Source: Calliphora vicina
Taxonomy: Eukaryota; Arthropoda; Insecta; Diptera; Calliphoridae
Direction: 5' to 3'
NCBI RefSeq assembly: GCF_958450345.1
Contig: NC_088784.1
Span: 62,233,247 to 62,297,246 of the forward strand
Length of the DNA stretch: 64,000 bases
The position numbers and the translations under genes were made by a program. Of the stretch, positions 1 to 10,946 are shown piece by piece. Under the pieces are notes generated by a model. The model did no database searches. It was not told the DNA's origin and was given only the letters and a program-made list of their open reading frames with translations. Position 1 is the stretch's first letter. Each line of letters starts with the position of its first letter.

Positions 1-1353
1 CCGGTCGGGGGCTTCATAATCTCCGGGGACCCTACTCCCACAGCGATGGTTTCGGGCTGTGGTGAGTCGAATGCTACTGCAACTCAGGCTAGTCAGGTGA
101 TCACACCGGGCCAGACTAGTCTGCATGCTACTGGTGTCGCAAGAGGTCAATTTGGCATACCCAGATTGGCTGATTGTAAAAAATCCAAGGCAATAGGTGG
201 TAGTGACCTAAGCGGCGAGGTACCTCTGGACTTCTCTCCAAGTACCTCCAAAGCCGCGAAAGCCCAAGTCGTCAAGGCGGCTAAACCCCCTGTTTCGGGT
301 GCCTCTAAGGGGGAAGCGACTAAGTCGCCCCTCACGGATGCTTCCCATATGCCAACTGTGCGCTCAGGTCTTGTGAAGGAATCCTCCTGTCCTGAAGACG
401 CATCACCCCTGGCCAATCCCGGCTCTGAAACTAACCCCAGGCATAAAAACCCTGCTAGAAGGGCTGCTACCACCAGGCGTTCCGCTTACCGCTTTGTTGA
501 GGCACTTGGCTCGAAAAAAGTCGAGGATCTCACTAAGGAGCAACAAGCTTTGCTTTCCTGGGCGAAAGCCTATATTGCTGGTCTCAAGACCGCTCCTCCT
601 TCTGCTGAATTACCAGCGGGGCCTAAACGGCAACGTTCAGAGGAGGATACAGCGACCAAGAGCCAGCAACCGGGACCTAAACGTCCCAAAGCGGCACAAA
701 GGTCGTTAGCTAAATCCTTTAGCGAGATTGTCAAAGACAGTCTTGTTAGGGCGGTTATCGACCGGAGTGCGAATGACGGATCCATATCTCAATTGAATTG
801 GGATATGGTGAAGCAAAAACTGGTAGGGGTGTTTTGGAAAGTTCTCAAAGAGAACCCAGGCACTCCTCCACAATGCGATGACGCTGGTTGGTACCAGGGT
901 CACGTAAAACTTATGTCTTGTGTAGATGAACGCTCAGCGTTGCTACTAAAGACTGCCGTCGCATCACTGGGTGAGGTTTGGCCGGGGTCTAGGCTTGAGG
1001 TGGTATCTGTGAGTGAGATACCCCGAAAGCCTAGATCCATAGCTAAAATACCAGCTGAGCCATCTAGCCCGGAGGAGATCTTGGAGATCCTTCAGTGCTG
1101 TAACCCACAGCTTCCAACTCAAGACTGGAAAGTTGTTAAGGTTACGGACGCTGAGGGCTCTTCAAGGAAAGCGATCGTTGTCCTGAATAAGGACTCTTTG
1201 GGGCCGCTAAGGAAGGCACAAGGGAAGGTCTACTATGGATTTGGTACGATCATCCTGCGTGTCTACCGTAGCGACAACAAAGGCGATACATCCTCACCAA
1301 CACAAGAGGTGAGAGTCTTTTCAGTTTCATACTTAATAGTAGTTTGGAAGTAG
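1..1353 (+). pseudogene. ORF1 (gag-like) of LOA-like element, 5' cut by window edge, 3' truncated
   Basis: The frame is open from base 1 and equals residues 11-460 of the copy at 27,741-29,123. The protein is a nucleic-acid-binding ORF1: a basic Ser/Pro/Lys-rich N-terminal half, a helical patch with RFVEALGSKKVEDLTKEQQ, then a C-terminal domain starting near AVIDRS that resembles the ORF1 domain usually catalogued as DUF4780. The last 12 or so residues before the stop at 1,353 are out-of-frame translation of ORF2. A deletion near 1,307 joined ORF1 directly to the middle of the endonuclease, so the native ORF1 C terminus is missing. The methionine at 46 is internal, not the start, as the longer copy shows. 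Confidence 0.8.
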
Positions 1354-1760
1354 TTAATAGAGGTTCAGAACCTACCTTCATTGTTTCAAACAGAAGTGAG
1401 GTACTAGACTTAACACTTGTGAGTGCTGAGCACCACAGTATGATTAACAATTGGGCTGTCTCCGACGACTGCTCTTTTTCTGATCATCTATATATTGATT
1501 TCAATATCAGTGTAACTTATAGGAATGATAATACCATTCTAAATAGGAGGAAGACCAATTGGGAGTTGCAGAGTGATGTACTCTCCCGGTCTCTACCAAA
1601 CCCGCCCACTATTGAAAATAGGGACGATATTGAGGTAGCAGTTGAGGCACTTACAGAAGCGTTCCAATCAGCTACTAATTTGGCCTGTAAGCCGAATATC
1701 TGCAGGGGTAGGAATAAGCCACCCTGGTGGAACCCTGAAAACCCTAGAAAGGGTGATTGA
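1307..1760 (+). pseudogene. ORF2 endonuclease remnant
   Basis: The frame reads GESLFSFILNSS, then VVNRG.EPTF, LDLTLVS and CSFSDHLYIDF. It aligns with residues ~157-300 of the fuller ORF2 on the minus strand at 62,812, which has GECLL, VCNRGNIPTFF, DITLV and CSFSDHHRI. The retained part is the C-terminal third of the exonuclease-endonuclease-phosphatase fold, including the SDH-type motif. The N-terminal catalytic part is lost. The frame ends after PPWWNP at a second deletion junction close to 1,735, where about 220 codons (linker and RT fingers) are gone and the frame changes. No start codon belongs to it. Confidence 0.8.
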
Positions 1761-3813
1761 CGTATATCTGAGAATGACCATTCCGTCGGAACTCATCTCT
1801 AAATCCCAACATGCCTACACCAAAGGCAGATCTGTGGAAACAGCTCTACATTCGCTAGTTGGCTCCATTGAGGAGTCGCTAATACATAAGGAGTATTCAC
1901 TTGTTGCCTTTCTCGATATTGAAGGAGCTTTTAATAATGTCAGGCCCGATGCCATCCTATCTGCGATGGTTGAACTGGGAATTGATCTATGTGTTCGCCG
2001 ACTAGTCGAAAAGATACTCGGTTATAGAGTCATTTGTGCTACTTTAGGTGGTGTAAGTGTTTTAAAAGTGGCCAATCGTGGAACCCCGCAGGGGGGTGTT
2101 TTATCACCACTTCTGTGGAATTTGGCTATGAATTCCCTGTTGATCAGGATGGACAACAGAAGGATCAAGACAGTCGCATATGCTGACGATGTTGCAGTTT
2201 TTATATCTGGTAAATTTCTGGATACAATATCCAGTTGTATGGAATCAGCATTAAGTACACTGAGTGAGTGGAGTATTTCATGTGGACTTAGTGTGAACCC
2301 ACAAAAAACGGAACTGGTTCTCTTCACTAGGAGGTATAAGATCGATGACTTCAGACCACCTAGACTGAATGGAATCAGTCTTGAGATTAGAGATAATGCG
2401 AAGTATCTTGGCATCATTCTAGATAAAAGATTGTCCTGGAATTTGAATATTCAAAACAGGATTAACAAGGCTTATGTAGCCATCTACTCCTGTAAGAAGG
2501 CAATTGGTACAAACTGGGGTATTATGCCGAAGGGTATCAGTTGGATCTTCAAAGCAGTTGTTAAACCCATCTTGTTCTATGGAGTGTTGGTGTGGTGGCA
2601 CGCCTTGGATAATGCTACTCACCGTAAGGCTGTGGAACGAGTTCTCAGGACTATTGCGATACTGATTACAGGCGCTATAAGGACTACCCCCTCTAAGGCA
2701 CTTTTTACTATCCTGAACTGGTTACCAGTTGATTTGATGGTGATACAAATGGCTCTCAACTCTGCTGTGAGACTAAATGCTGGATGTTCGTGGTATGGTA
2801 AAGATCATATGCACTCTAAGATACTGAACTACTATGGGTACTTACATAGTAATGTCGATTACTGCATCGCAAAACCATTTTTCGATATGCATTTCCATAT
2901 TAAGATCCCGAATAGGGATTCATGGCAGCGCGGACTCTTACCCCCTGATGATGTCATAAGGGTATTTACTGATGGCTCAAAGAGGGGCAATAGGGTCGGT
3001 GGTGGTTTCTTTATTGAGAACTATGGGATTAAATCCTATTTCAGGCTACCTAACTTCTGTACGGCTCTTCAGGCGGAAATTACGGCCATTAAACGTGCAT
3101 CCAACTGGCTGAGGTTTTATCAAATATCTGGTGATATATGTATATTTACCGATAGCAAGGCTGCCGTTAAAGGAATAGCGGGTGTCTTTACGACATCTAG
3201 GTTAACCGAGGAATGCCGGGTATCCCTTAATGAGATAGCGAGACATTCTAGGATAACGCTTATATGGGTCCCTGGCCACGATGGTAATCAGGGTAATTGT
3301 ATAGCTGACGAACTGGCCAAAATGGGGGCGATGATGGATGATGATGAGATCGACCCCTTTTCTGGTATTTCCCTTGCTATATGCAAGATGGCTGTTCAGC
3401 GGACACTATATGAATCTGCACAAAGCAGGTGGACCAATGAGTCTTCCTGTGTTACAACGAGGTCTACTTGGCCCGTATATGATGCCAGCAGGACGAATCT
3501 ACTTATGGAATTTCGTCGTGAGCAAATAAGGCTAATTGTCTCCTTCATTACAGGACACTGTATAATTGGGACACATGCTAGGAGATTGGGCCTACGGTAT
3601 AATGACTACTGTAGGAGCTGCCATAATGAAGAAGAGGATGAGACGGTGTCACACCTATTCTGTCAATGCCCGGCTCTGATAAATCTGAGGGAACGCATCT
3701 TCGGAACACCATTCCTATCATGCTTAGATGAGCTATCAAGGATAAGTCTTAGACGAATCTACTCTTTCATCAGAGAATCTGGTTGGTTTAGCCTGGAAAC
3801 AACGGACGTATAA
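1735..3813 (+). pseudogene. ORF2 reverse transcriptase palm/thumb, RNase H and zinc knuckle
   Basis: An open frame of nearly 700 codons starts at the deletion junction with KTLER, which equals residue ~521 of the fuller ORF2. RT motifs follow in order: FLDIEGAF with the first catalytic Asp, GTPQGGVLSPLL, and YADD. RNase H is complete on inspection, with Asp in FTDGSK, Glu in QAEI, Asp in FTDSKAA and Asp in IADELAK, plus WVPGH. A terminal C-x2-C...H-x2-C zinc knuckle lies near YCRSC...HLFC. The RT fingers and endonuclease are missing, so the protein could not support retrotransposition alone. The frame nevertheless has no stop, suggesting the element is young. Confidence 0.88.
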
Positions 3814-3922
3814 TTAATACCAAGATGTTTACCCCTTGGGTATCACAATGGGATCAGTTTTGAATGGACCCAAGTGAGCTGCTTGAAGAGTGGCTACCCA
3901 TGGAACCTAACCTAAGTGCCTT

Positions 3923-4145
3923 AAAGTAAATTCGTGTACATTATAAATTGTGTCTGTAATTCTGAGAATTTATAAACGTGTATAAAAAAACATTGAGTGG
4001 CTATTTAATTATGTTGTTGTACATTTTAAAGAAATAAAGAGTTGTTACAATTTTCAAACTACTAAACGGCTTTTATTTGCAATCAAAAGTATCCGATTTA
4101 TTTAACGGAAATAAACCAGCGTTTTGAAAAGGTTAAAACGTAACA
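3923..4145 (+). repeat. 3' part of solo LTR, unit U0
   Basis: This segment continues the LTR after the LOA insertion and ends CGTAACA, followed by ATAT. It is the counterpart of 31,693-31,915 and 52,904-53,126. It contains an AATAAA at about 4,032, and the pattern ...GGTTAAAACGTAACA at the terminus mirrors the TGTTACG at the LTR start in U1. Confidence 0.8.
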
Positions 4146-4164
4146 ATATGTACACTTATATATT

Positions 4165-4900
4165 TACAGAATACCTGATGTTTCAGTGTTGAGGGTGGTA
4201 GGTGATGAAAATGCAAAGATGGTGCTTGCTGAGATGCCTGTTGGATGATGGAGGAGATGCTGACAACAAGATGATGATGGATAAACAGACTAGGTAGGGG
4301 AAAACAAGGTGATGGCGGATGAAAGAGATGACTTCTGATGACTGTTGAAATTGGCGGATGATTATATTAAGGATGAGGGATGGTGTATACTCTGGTGGAT
4401 AGAGTTGATGTGGGCGTTGAAAATGACGGGTAAAGTTGGTGGATGGAGGATATGTGGAGGATGGTGAATTTGGCGGAAGTGGCTGGCGAAAATGGCGGTT
4501 TTTTACTTTTATAAAGTTTAATGTTTCTTTTTCAGGTTTTTTTTTATTTTTTCTTTTAGCTTGATTTTTAATGTAGTTTTAGATTTTAGGTTTTCCTTCC
4601 GGATTATTTAGTCTTACATTTGAATTTTGTTTAGATTTAGTTTTATATTCAGGTTTTATTTATTTAGCTTTTATTTCAGTTTTTTGTTTTATTTTAATTT
4701 AGTTTTAGTTTTAAATTTTATTTTAGATTCATTTTTATATTTAGTTTTAGCTTTTAGTTTTAACTTTTAGTTTTTTTTTAGTTTTATTTTAATTTATTTT
4801 TAGGTTCTTTTCTTTATTTTTAAGTTCTTTTCTTTAATTTTAGGTTCTTTTCTTTATTTTTAAGTTCTTTTCTTTAATTTTTAATTAATTGTTTTTTTTT
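4165..4900 (+). repeat. GATGATGG-rich then T-rich low-complexity block closing unit U0
   Basis: About 330 bp is strongly purine-biased with repeated GATGATG and GGCGGA motifs. It is followed by about 400 bp of TTTTAGTTTTA/TTCTTTTCTTTA low-complexity DNA. The block recurs at 31,935-32,670 and 53,165-53,845. No believable coding sequence is seen; the long frame at 53,577 is a translation of poly-T DNA. Confidence 0.8.
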
Positions 4901-4954
4901 GTACATTTAATTGAAATAATAAAATGATTCACAAAAACTCTCACAAATTTGTTA

Positions 4955-5480
4955 TTTTTGTGAGAGTTTTAAGTAAGAATAAACTTTTTTTTAATATTTC
5001 TCAAAATATGTTAATTTTGTTCCTTCATTTCTTGTTCTTGTGGCCTGAGACACGTTAAGGCCTGGCGATTTTTTAATAACTTTAACATTTTTTAACCAAT
5101 TTTTGTCTTTTATATCTTATTAGAACGACAATTACGTACACATTTCGATTCTTTTAAATTAAATTGCAAAAGTAAGTATTTAATGGCAAAATTTAAAAAA
5201 AAAAACTGAAAAAATGCATTTTTCCCCTTGTAAATGCACCTCAAAACTAAATCGAAAGTCGGCACGGGTTGCCCTTCTTAGAACAAGCTAAAAACTTTTT
5301 TGGTGGTATTTTAGATCATTACGAAAGTTTTCAGCGGGTACCATTTCAACATTTCAAAAAAATTAATTCTAAGGGACACTCTAATATACATTAATTAGAT
5401 TTGCATCACTACTTTTTTGTTTGTATATACTTTGACCTGAACTACCGTCAAATCGCCATCTACACTCTAATATTATATAA
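4955..5480. repeat. Fragment of the fold-back repeat family plus unassigned AT-rich DNA
   Basis: From about 4,993 to 5,250 the sequence matches one arm end of the repeat at 22,780-24,440: TTCTCAAAATATG, then GTGGCCTGAGACACG, then TTTTTAACCAATTTTTGTC. From 5,250 to 5,480 I recognise nothing. Unit U1 diverges here from U2 and U3 immediately after the shared anchor at 4,921-4,954. Confidence 0.55.
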
Positions 5481-5499
5481 TTTTATGATTTAAATCTAA

Positions 5500-6110
5500 A
5501 GTACTTATTGCAGTTATATTTAAAATGCATTGGTGAGGAACTTCTGCGGATTTTTCTGTAGCAACAATATCATCAAGTATACAATTTTTCTTTGCAGTAA
5601 TATGAAGGAAACAAATTTATGAACAGAATTTACAACAGACCTCATCATATTATATTGTCGACATGAAAGGTTCATATAAAGACATAGATATGACAGAAAT
5701 TGTTTTACTCTACTGGGATCAAACTTCGTTGCTGCTTTCTTAATTGCAGAGTTGGCTGAAATATATTACTTCACCTTTCTTCTTTTTGTCCTACTCGAAC
5801 TTTCTTCAAAAGCTACAGAAGGCCTACGTCGAGCATGTAGTTGTGTAGTAGTTGGGTTCTACAAATCACAAGCGTAGAAAATAGTGAAAACTATTAAAAG
5901 CAAAAACAATGCGATAATTAATTTAAAAATACAAACATCACTCAAATTTGTTCCATATATTACCAAATCTGTATTGAGCCAGTTGCAAAATTTATAGTTG
6001 AACCGCTTGCAATAGGACCACATCCGCTGTAATTTTGAATTTAAATTATATATTTTCTGAATGTCTTTGGCTTCCAAAGATTTCCCTATTCGAGCTCCAA
6101 AATTCCTTAT
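5500..6110 (-). pseudogene. Decayed unidentified ORF with a basic TKRRK patch and one hydrophobic segment
   Basis: On the minus strand a frame running from about 6,110 to 5,859 ends in a hydrophobic stretch (LIIALFLLLIVFTIFYA) that could be a membrane segment. Just downstream, separated by stops, lies ARRRPSVAFEESSSRTKRRK, which has the look of a genuine coding sequence. I do not recognise the protein. The stops and frame changes suggest a relic, probably transposon-derived. The hydrophobic stretch may be an accident of T-rich DNA. Confidence 0.3.
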
Positions 6111-6439
6111 AATTTTTTAACTACATCCATGATACAACAACATAAGGTACACCCAGTAGAAAATAAATTCTCAATTATACAATTCTTGTAATGTCAAACA
6201 AAATAAAATATAAAATAATATGAAAAAAATCAAAATCAAAGTTTGACATTATAGGGCTAAATATTGAAAACTCTCCCTAGTGATTCTACCTTCTACAATT
6301 TTTGTATCATGACTACATCTTTGTTTTCCTTTAACTCAATTCAAGAATTAAAAAAATCTCGCATTTTTATTTGGGCTGACACAAAAAAAATGTCAATTAT
6401 TAAGAATTAACGACAGTTTTAACACAAATATTTAAATGA

Positions 6440-8056
6440 GTACAATATGAACAAAAAAATGAATGACTTTGACTGGTGGCGAATAACTCTCTGTCCTGAT
6501 CACAAAGGATATGCATGGAAGGACTTGACGGATTTTCGCATACATCCTCACTCCATAGCATATAGTTTGTGGTCAAGCTATCCCAGAAATAACACCCTTT
6601 TTCAAGGTCGGTACTATATAGAAGGAGATATCCCGTTCTATTCTATTAAATTTAACTTTAGCTATGAACCGACCATGAATATTATGAGATCTACCGTCCT
6701 CACCGTAGCCGGAAACTTTCGGATTTCCACGCGCGGTTTTCTCGCAACATCGAAACATCCTTCGCCGAGAACCGTTACCGTCGCACCACTATCTAGAAGA
6801 CCCTCAATCTCTACCCTATTGATAGAGATACGGGAATGTAATCGAGTATCTTCGCCATCTCACGCTAAAGGCTTTTCTTTTCCTATAGCTTTCCCTAGCA
6901 TTCTCTATCCGCGTCTTTCCGAAAATTCTCTTCCTAGCCTCCTCGTACTCTTTGACTCTCAAATATAATGATTTGATTGCTCTAATTTTAAACTCTTCTT
7001 CCTTTTTACTTATCCAAACTTTACTATCAACTAAAATTTTAACGGACCCATTTTTATTCTCTTCCTCTGGGTCATTACGATCCTCCAGTTCCTTTACTGC
7101 GCGGTGGGATTCGGACGCTACACGAAACAGAATAGTCTCCGAATTGGTGGTGGACAGTCCATATATCCGTGGCCTAGTTGACGGCAGTTCCATCAGACAT
7201 ATTTTGGCGAGATGTCTATGGCGTCTACGTCGATTTCCGGAGCAGCTTCTTCAACATATTCCAGCTCATTCACTCGCGGTGCATATTGGCGGTGACCATA
7301 GTTTTGGCGCTGGTTATACAACAGCGATTCTGCCTTCTTGCTCTCATTTCGGAAATGGCTGACAATAATCTGAATTGGAAACACTAATTGTGCCATCGAG
7401 GTTCGTAAATTCGATTTCATTATATCAATCAGTTCCGTTTCGTTAATCGGATTCGGCTGTTGGCTTCTCAATTTTAGAACAGAGTTATAGAAGTCCTCAA
7501 ATAACTCTTGTGGCAGCTGGCGGCGATCCATTATCTGGCGGTATATCTCCATATCGCTACTGAATCGACGGAAACGACTAATTACAGCTACTTTCAATTC
7601 CTCCCAGGAGTGTATTGGAGACTTCAGCAAATCTGCATCCAGTACCATTCAAGAGCATCACTTGACAGCAATTGATGGAAAAGTCTTAAAACATCTGACC
7701 AGCTGTTTCCATAGTCCTTCCTCATTTCTTCAGCCCTAAAAACAAATTCTTATGCACCCATTGTTTTTTCTGAGGTGCCGCCGAAGTTAACGCCCCACTT
7801 GTCCAACCCTGGCTTTCGTGAAACTTCCGGGTTGTGAGGTGGTTGACAATACGGTGGCCTCGTGTCATAGTACTGAAACGTATTATTATTGTCAGGTGGT
7901 GGCATAATGGACATATGGTTGTTGGCGTGCGTTTGATGGAACGATCTAACATGACTTATTGGTGGTGGTTGAGTCTGAATAGCTGGCCTTACTGGAATTT
8001 GGTTTTGGAAGATGTTAGGTGGTGGTGGTTGTCTGTTGACTTGAGGTGGTGACTGT
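6440..8056 (-). pseudogene. Gag capsid and protease relic of a Ty3/gypsy-type LTR element, unit U1
   Basis: Reading the minus strand from 8,056 downward there is a Pro-rich linker (PPPPNIFQ-like), a gag capsid region with EFVFRAEEMRKDYG and ALEWYW, and an open stretch at 7,648-7,193 with WEELKVAVISRFRRF and LFEDFYNSVLKLRSQ. A retropepsin follows near 6,850-6,790 with LLDSGATVTVLG, and its C-terminal part is in another frame at 6,758-6,573 (FYIVPTLKKGVISGI). Several stops and at least two frameshifts make it a dead copy. No RT or integrase is seen beyond it. The matching gag N terminus is displaced to 11,525-12,116 by an insertion. Confidence 0.75.
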
Positions 8057-8755
8057 GTAGCATGTAACGGTTTGGTAAATCACTTTCAAATTCATGTTTT
8101 CTTAGGAGTTTAGAGTAGCAATAGCATGCATCTGGTGTCCGGCTCCTTTCTCGTCGGCAATAGGGTGAGTTCTTGCTTCATGACTCCTAATTTGAGAAAA
8201 ACAAGACTACAGGGCTAATTTTATTGTGCATGCTAATAAAGTTGTTTTGTTTTTGTAAAAGAGACAGCTATTTCGCAATTATCCATTTAATACTTATTTA
8301 CTGAGTTGTCATGTTGTGTTTGGTGTTGACACAACCAGAAACCCCTCCCAACCATGATCATGTAAATATAGCCTTCGAATTACACATGATCCCATCTCGA
8401 TTTACCTGTTAGTAGCTTTTCGAATCAAACTCTTCAACAATTTCAGTGATTCATTTTCTTAATTTTATTTAACAATTAGAAAAATTTTAATTCAAACATA
8501 CTTCGTATAAACAAATTAATTTAACTTACAAATAATCTTATTCGTGAGTTCATTTTGTATTGACAAAAGAAATGAAAAAAAATAATATGCAAAAATCATA
8601 ATCATATAAAAAAAATCAGACAAAATCTATTTAGGCATTCAATTAGTGGCCTTAATTAATTATTATAAGAAATAATAAAAAAAACAAAATTTTATCAAAA
8701 AAAACAATAAATAAAAATAAAAAAAAATATAAACAAAGAAAAAAAATAAGAAAAA

Positions 8756-8800
8756 TTCTGGCCGCGATAGGATTTGAACCTGGGCAACTAAAGTAATGCG
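8756..8800 (-). other. tRNA-like box B (isolated)
   Basis: The minus strand contains GGTTCAAATCC (8,770-8,780), a B-box/T-arm core, followed by a stretch like a tRNA 3' acceptor end (TATCGCGGCCA). No matching 5' acceptor or D arm is found upstream, so this is at best a tRNA-derived fragment. Confidence 0.3.
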
Positions 8801-9337
8801 ATCAGCTTTATATCATTTAAAGCTTCTATTCCCAAAAATAATGTTTAAAAAAATAGGTTTTGTTAAAAAAAATTATTTTTCTTCTTTTTGTTATTATTTA
8901 AACATTATTTTCTTTTTTTTCGATTTTTTTCTCTAATTTTGTTCTCACACAAATTTTTTTTTTTTAGAATTTGTCAGTTCATAAGTTTTTGACGTTTGTT
9001 TTATTTAATTTTCTTTTGGATTTTTAGAATGATTTTTGCATTTACATCGAATTTATACAATAGAAATAACAAAAAAAACTAATTTAGCTCACTTTTTAAT
9101 TAGCAAATATATCAAAGTAAAAAAAAAAAATATAATAACAATTTTTTTGTTGAAAATTTGGCGATTCAAGAAAGTTATCAAAGATAAGTATTAAATTTAA
9201 TAGTTAATTGCATATTATTGTTTTCTTATGATTTTTTTTCTCCTTTTTAGCAATTTTTCTGGCACTCTAACAAATTGATCTGCACTAAAAATTGGACGTT
9301 TTATTATTGTTCTCGCCAAATGACATTTTAAATAAAA

Positions 9338-10053
9338 ACAAGTAAGAGTGCTATATTCGGCTGTGCCGAATCTTATATACCCTTCACCAAATTATACTTC
9401 AAAATTTTAAATATTTTTAGGTAAACAAAATTTAATTTTTTTTTTAGTTGTTTTTTTTTACATTTTTTGGAAAAAAATTTATTTTAATTTTTTTTTTTTA
9501 AATTTAAATTTTTTTTTTTTAAATTTTAAAAATTTTTTTTTGGTTTTTTAAATTTTTTTTTTTTGAAAAAAAAAATTCGGGTTAAAATTTTTTTTCCCGA
9601 TTTTGACCCATTGTAGGTCCAACTTAATATGGTCTTATATACGTCGTTGCAAATTTCTTTGAAATATCTATCATTAGATATCCATATTGTCTATATTAAT
9701 GTCTTAGTAATCCAGATATAGGTCAAAAATTGGTCAAAAATCGAGGTTGTCTTGGTTTTTTCCTCATATCTCAGCCATTTGTGGACCGATTTTGCTGATT
9801 TTAAATAGCAAAATTCTCGAAAGCATGTCTGACAGAATTATTGAAGATTTGGATCCCGAAGATATCTGGGGTCTTCAGAAAACTGATTTCAACAGACAGA
9901 CAGACAGACAGACGGACATGGCTTAATCGACTCCGCTATCTATAAGGATCCAGAATATATATACTTTATAGGGTCGGAAATGAAAAATGTAGAAATTACA
10001 AACGGAATGACAAACTTATATATACCCTTCTCACGAAGCTGAAGGGTATAATT
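9338..10053 (+). mobile_element. DINE-like non-autonomous element
   Basis: It begins ACAAGTAAGAG with an early inverted motif TTCGGCTGTGCCGAA. It holds a GACAGACAGACAGACGGACATGG-type core near 9,895-9,920 and ends with a terminal hairpin TATACCCTT...AAGGGTATA at 10,021-10,050. Several fly DINE/Helitron-related elements share this architecture; the assignment is by resemblance. No ORF. Confidence 0.6.
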
Positions 10054-10680
10054 AACAAATTACGTGCACAAAATATTTTTTTTTTCTTAAACCAAAAAAG
10101 ATTACAACTCACGAGTGATGGATTAATTTAGTGGTTAATTTTAGACAAATTTTTGCCTTCTTCTCCGCGGCCTGTTCCTCACTTAGTCTTGAGCCTTAAA
10201 GATTTCGTCGGCGATGTTGCTGTTATGGCCAAGCGTTTGTCTATTTTACAGCTCTATACAAAAAGTATCTGATGGATTTTTAAAGATCAAAATTAAGTGT
10301 GTGTTAGATTTTTCTGTATTAAATTTTTCTATAAATTTTATGATAAATTTAGTGTTTCAAACAAAAAAAAAATGTACCTTTCAGTTGAGAAATATGGCGG
10401 ACAGAGATTTGTATTACTTTTCCCTGTATTTTCTTGATTTTACCAATGGCACGGACAAAAATGGCTGAATAATAAAAAAAAAATTGGTTTATGTACAATT
10501 TAGCTTGTCTGAACTTGGACAAAATTATATTGTTTAAGTAAATAAACATTTTTTGAATTATCAAAGGTTTTCTTAGGTTCTTTATTTTTATGTATTAACG
10601 AGAATGTTATTATAGCACAAAAATATAGTTTTTCCTAAATTAAACCTCAAATAACATAAACCAAAATCTATTTAAATTAA

Positions 10681-10946
10681 CCTTCGCTTTACCAATACCC
10701 ACCCGGGTGACCACATCGATTTTATTGGTTTAATATTTTTTTTAATTTTGTTTCGATTTAAATGAAATTTGTACTCACTGAACAAATTCTAGAGTTCTAT
10801 AGAATTTAATAGAACCATTTTAAACTTTTTTAAGGTTTTTTAAATTTTTTCAAATTTCGTTCGTCGCATATATTTATAGAAGTGTAGTGTCACCCGGGTG
10901 GGTATTGGTAAACCATGTACATAAAAAACCTTTGGTAAAGCGAAGG
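10681..10946. mobile_element. piggyBac-type MITE (266 bp)
   Basis: It is bounded on both sides by TTAA (10,677-10,680 and 10,947-10,950). The terminal inverted repeats start CCTTCGCTTTACCAA, and a second inverted pair (CCAATACCCACCCGGGTG) lies inside. TTAA target sites with CC-starting termini are the piggyBac signature. It has no coding capacity, so it would depend on a transposase elsewhere. Confidence 0.75.

Larger units (their letters stand above)
1..3911 (+). mobile_element. LOA-like non-LTR retrotransposon, unit U0 copy (5' end outside window)
   Basis: This is the 3' nine-tenths of a non-LTR retrotransposon that is repeated base for base, as far as I compared, at 27,771-31,681. It carries ORF1, a piece of the ORF2 endonuclease, and the reverse transcriptase-RNase H-zinc knuckle part of ORF2, followed by a ~100-bp 3' UTR ending in AACC. 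The 3' flank repeats the 11-bp target CTAAGTGCCTT (3,912-3,922) and then continues into LTR sequence, so the element sits inside an LTR. RNase H plus this style of ORF1 points to the LOA/I superfamily; the exact clade needs a tree. Two internal deletions make it incapable of autonomous movement. Confidence 0.9.

Noticed and set aside
147..903. Minus-strand frames of 65-108 codons in the LOA ORF1
   Set aside because: Shadows of ORF1 on the opposite strand, duplicated at 27,917-28,673 only because the whole element is duplicated.
5859..6077. Envelope-like protein because of a hydrophobic segment
   Set aside because: The hydrophobic stretch is T-rich DNA in a decayed frame; no cleavage site, fusion segment or linked gag-pol is present.
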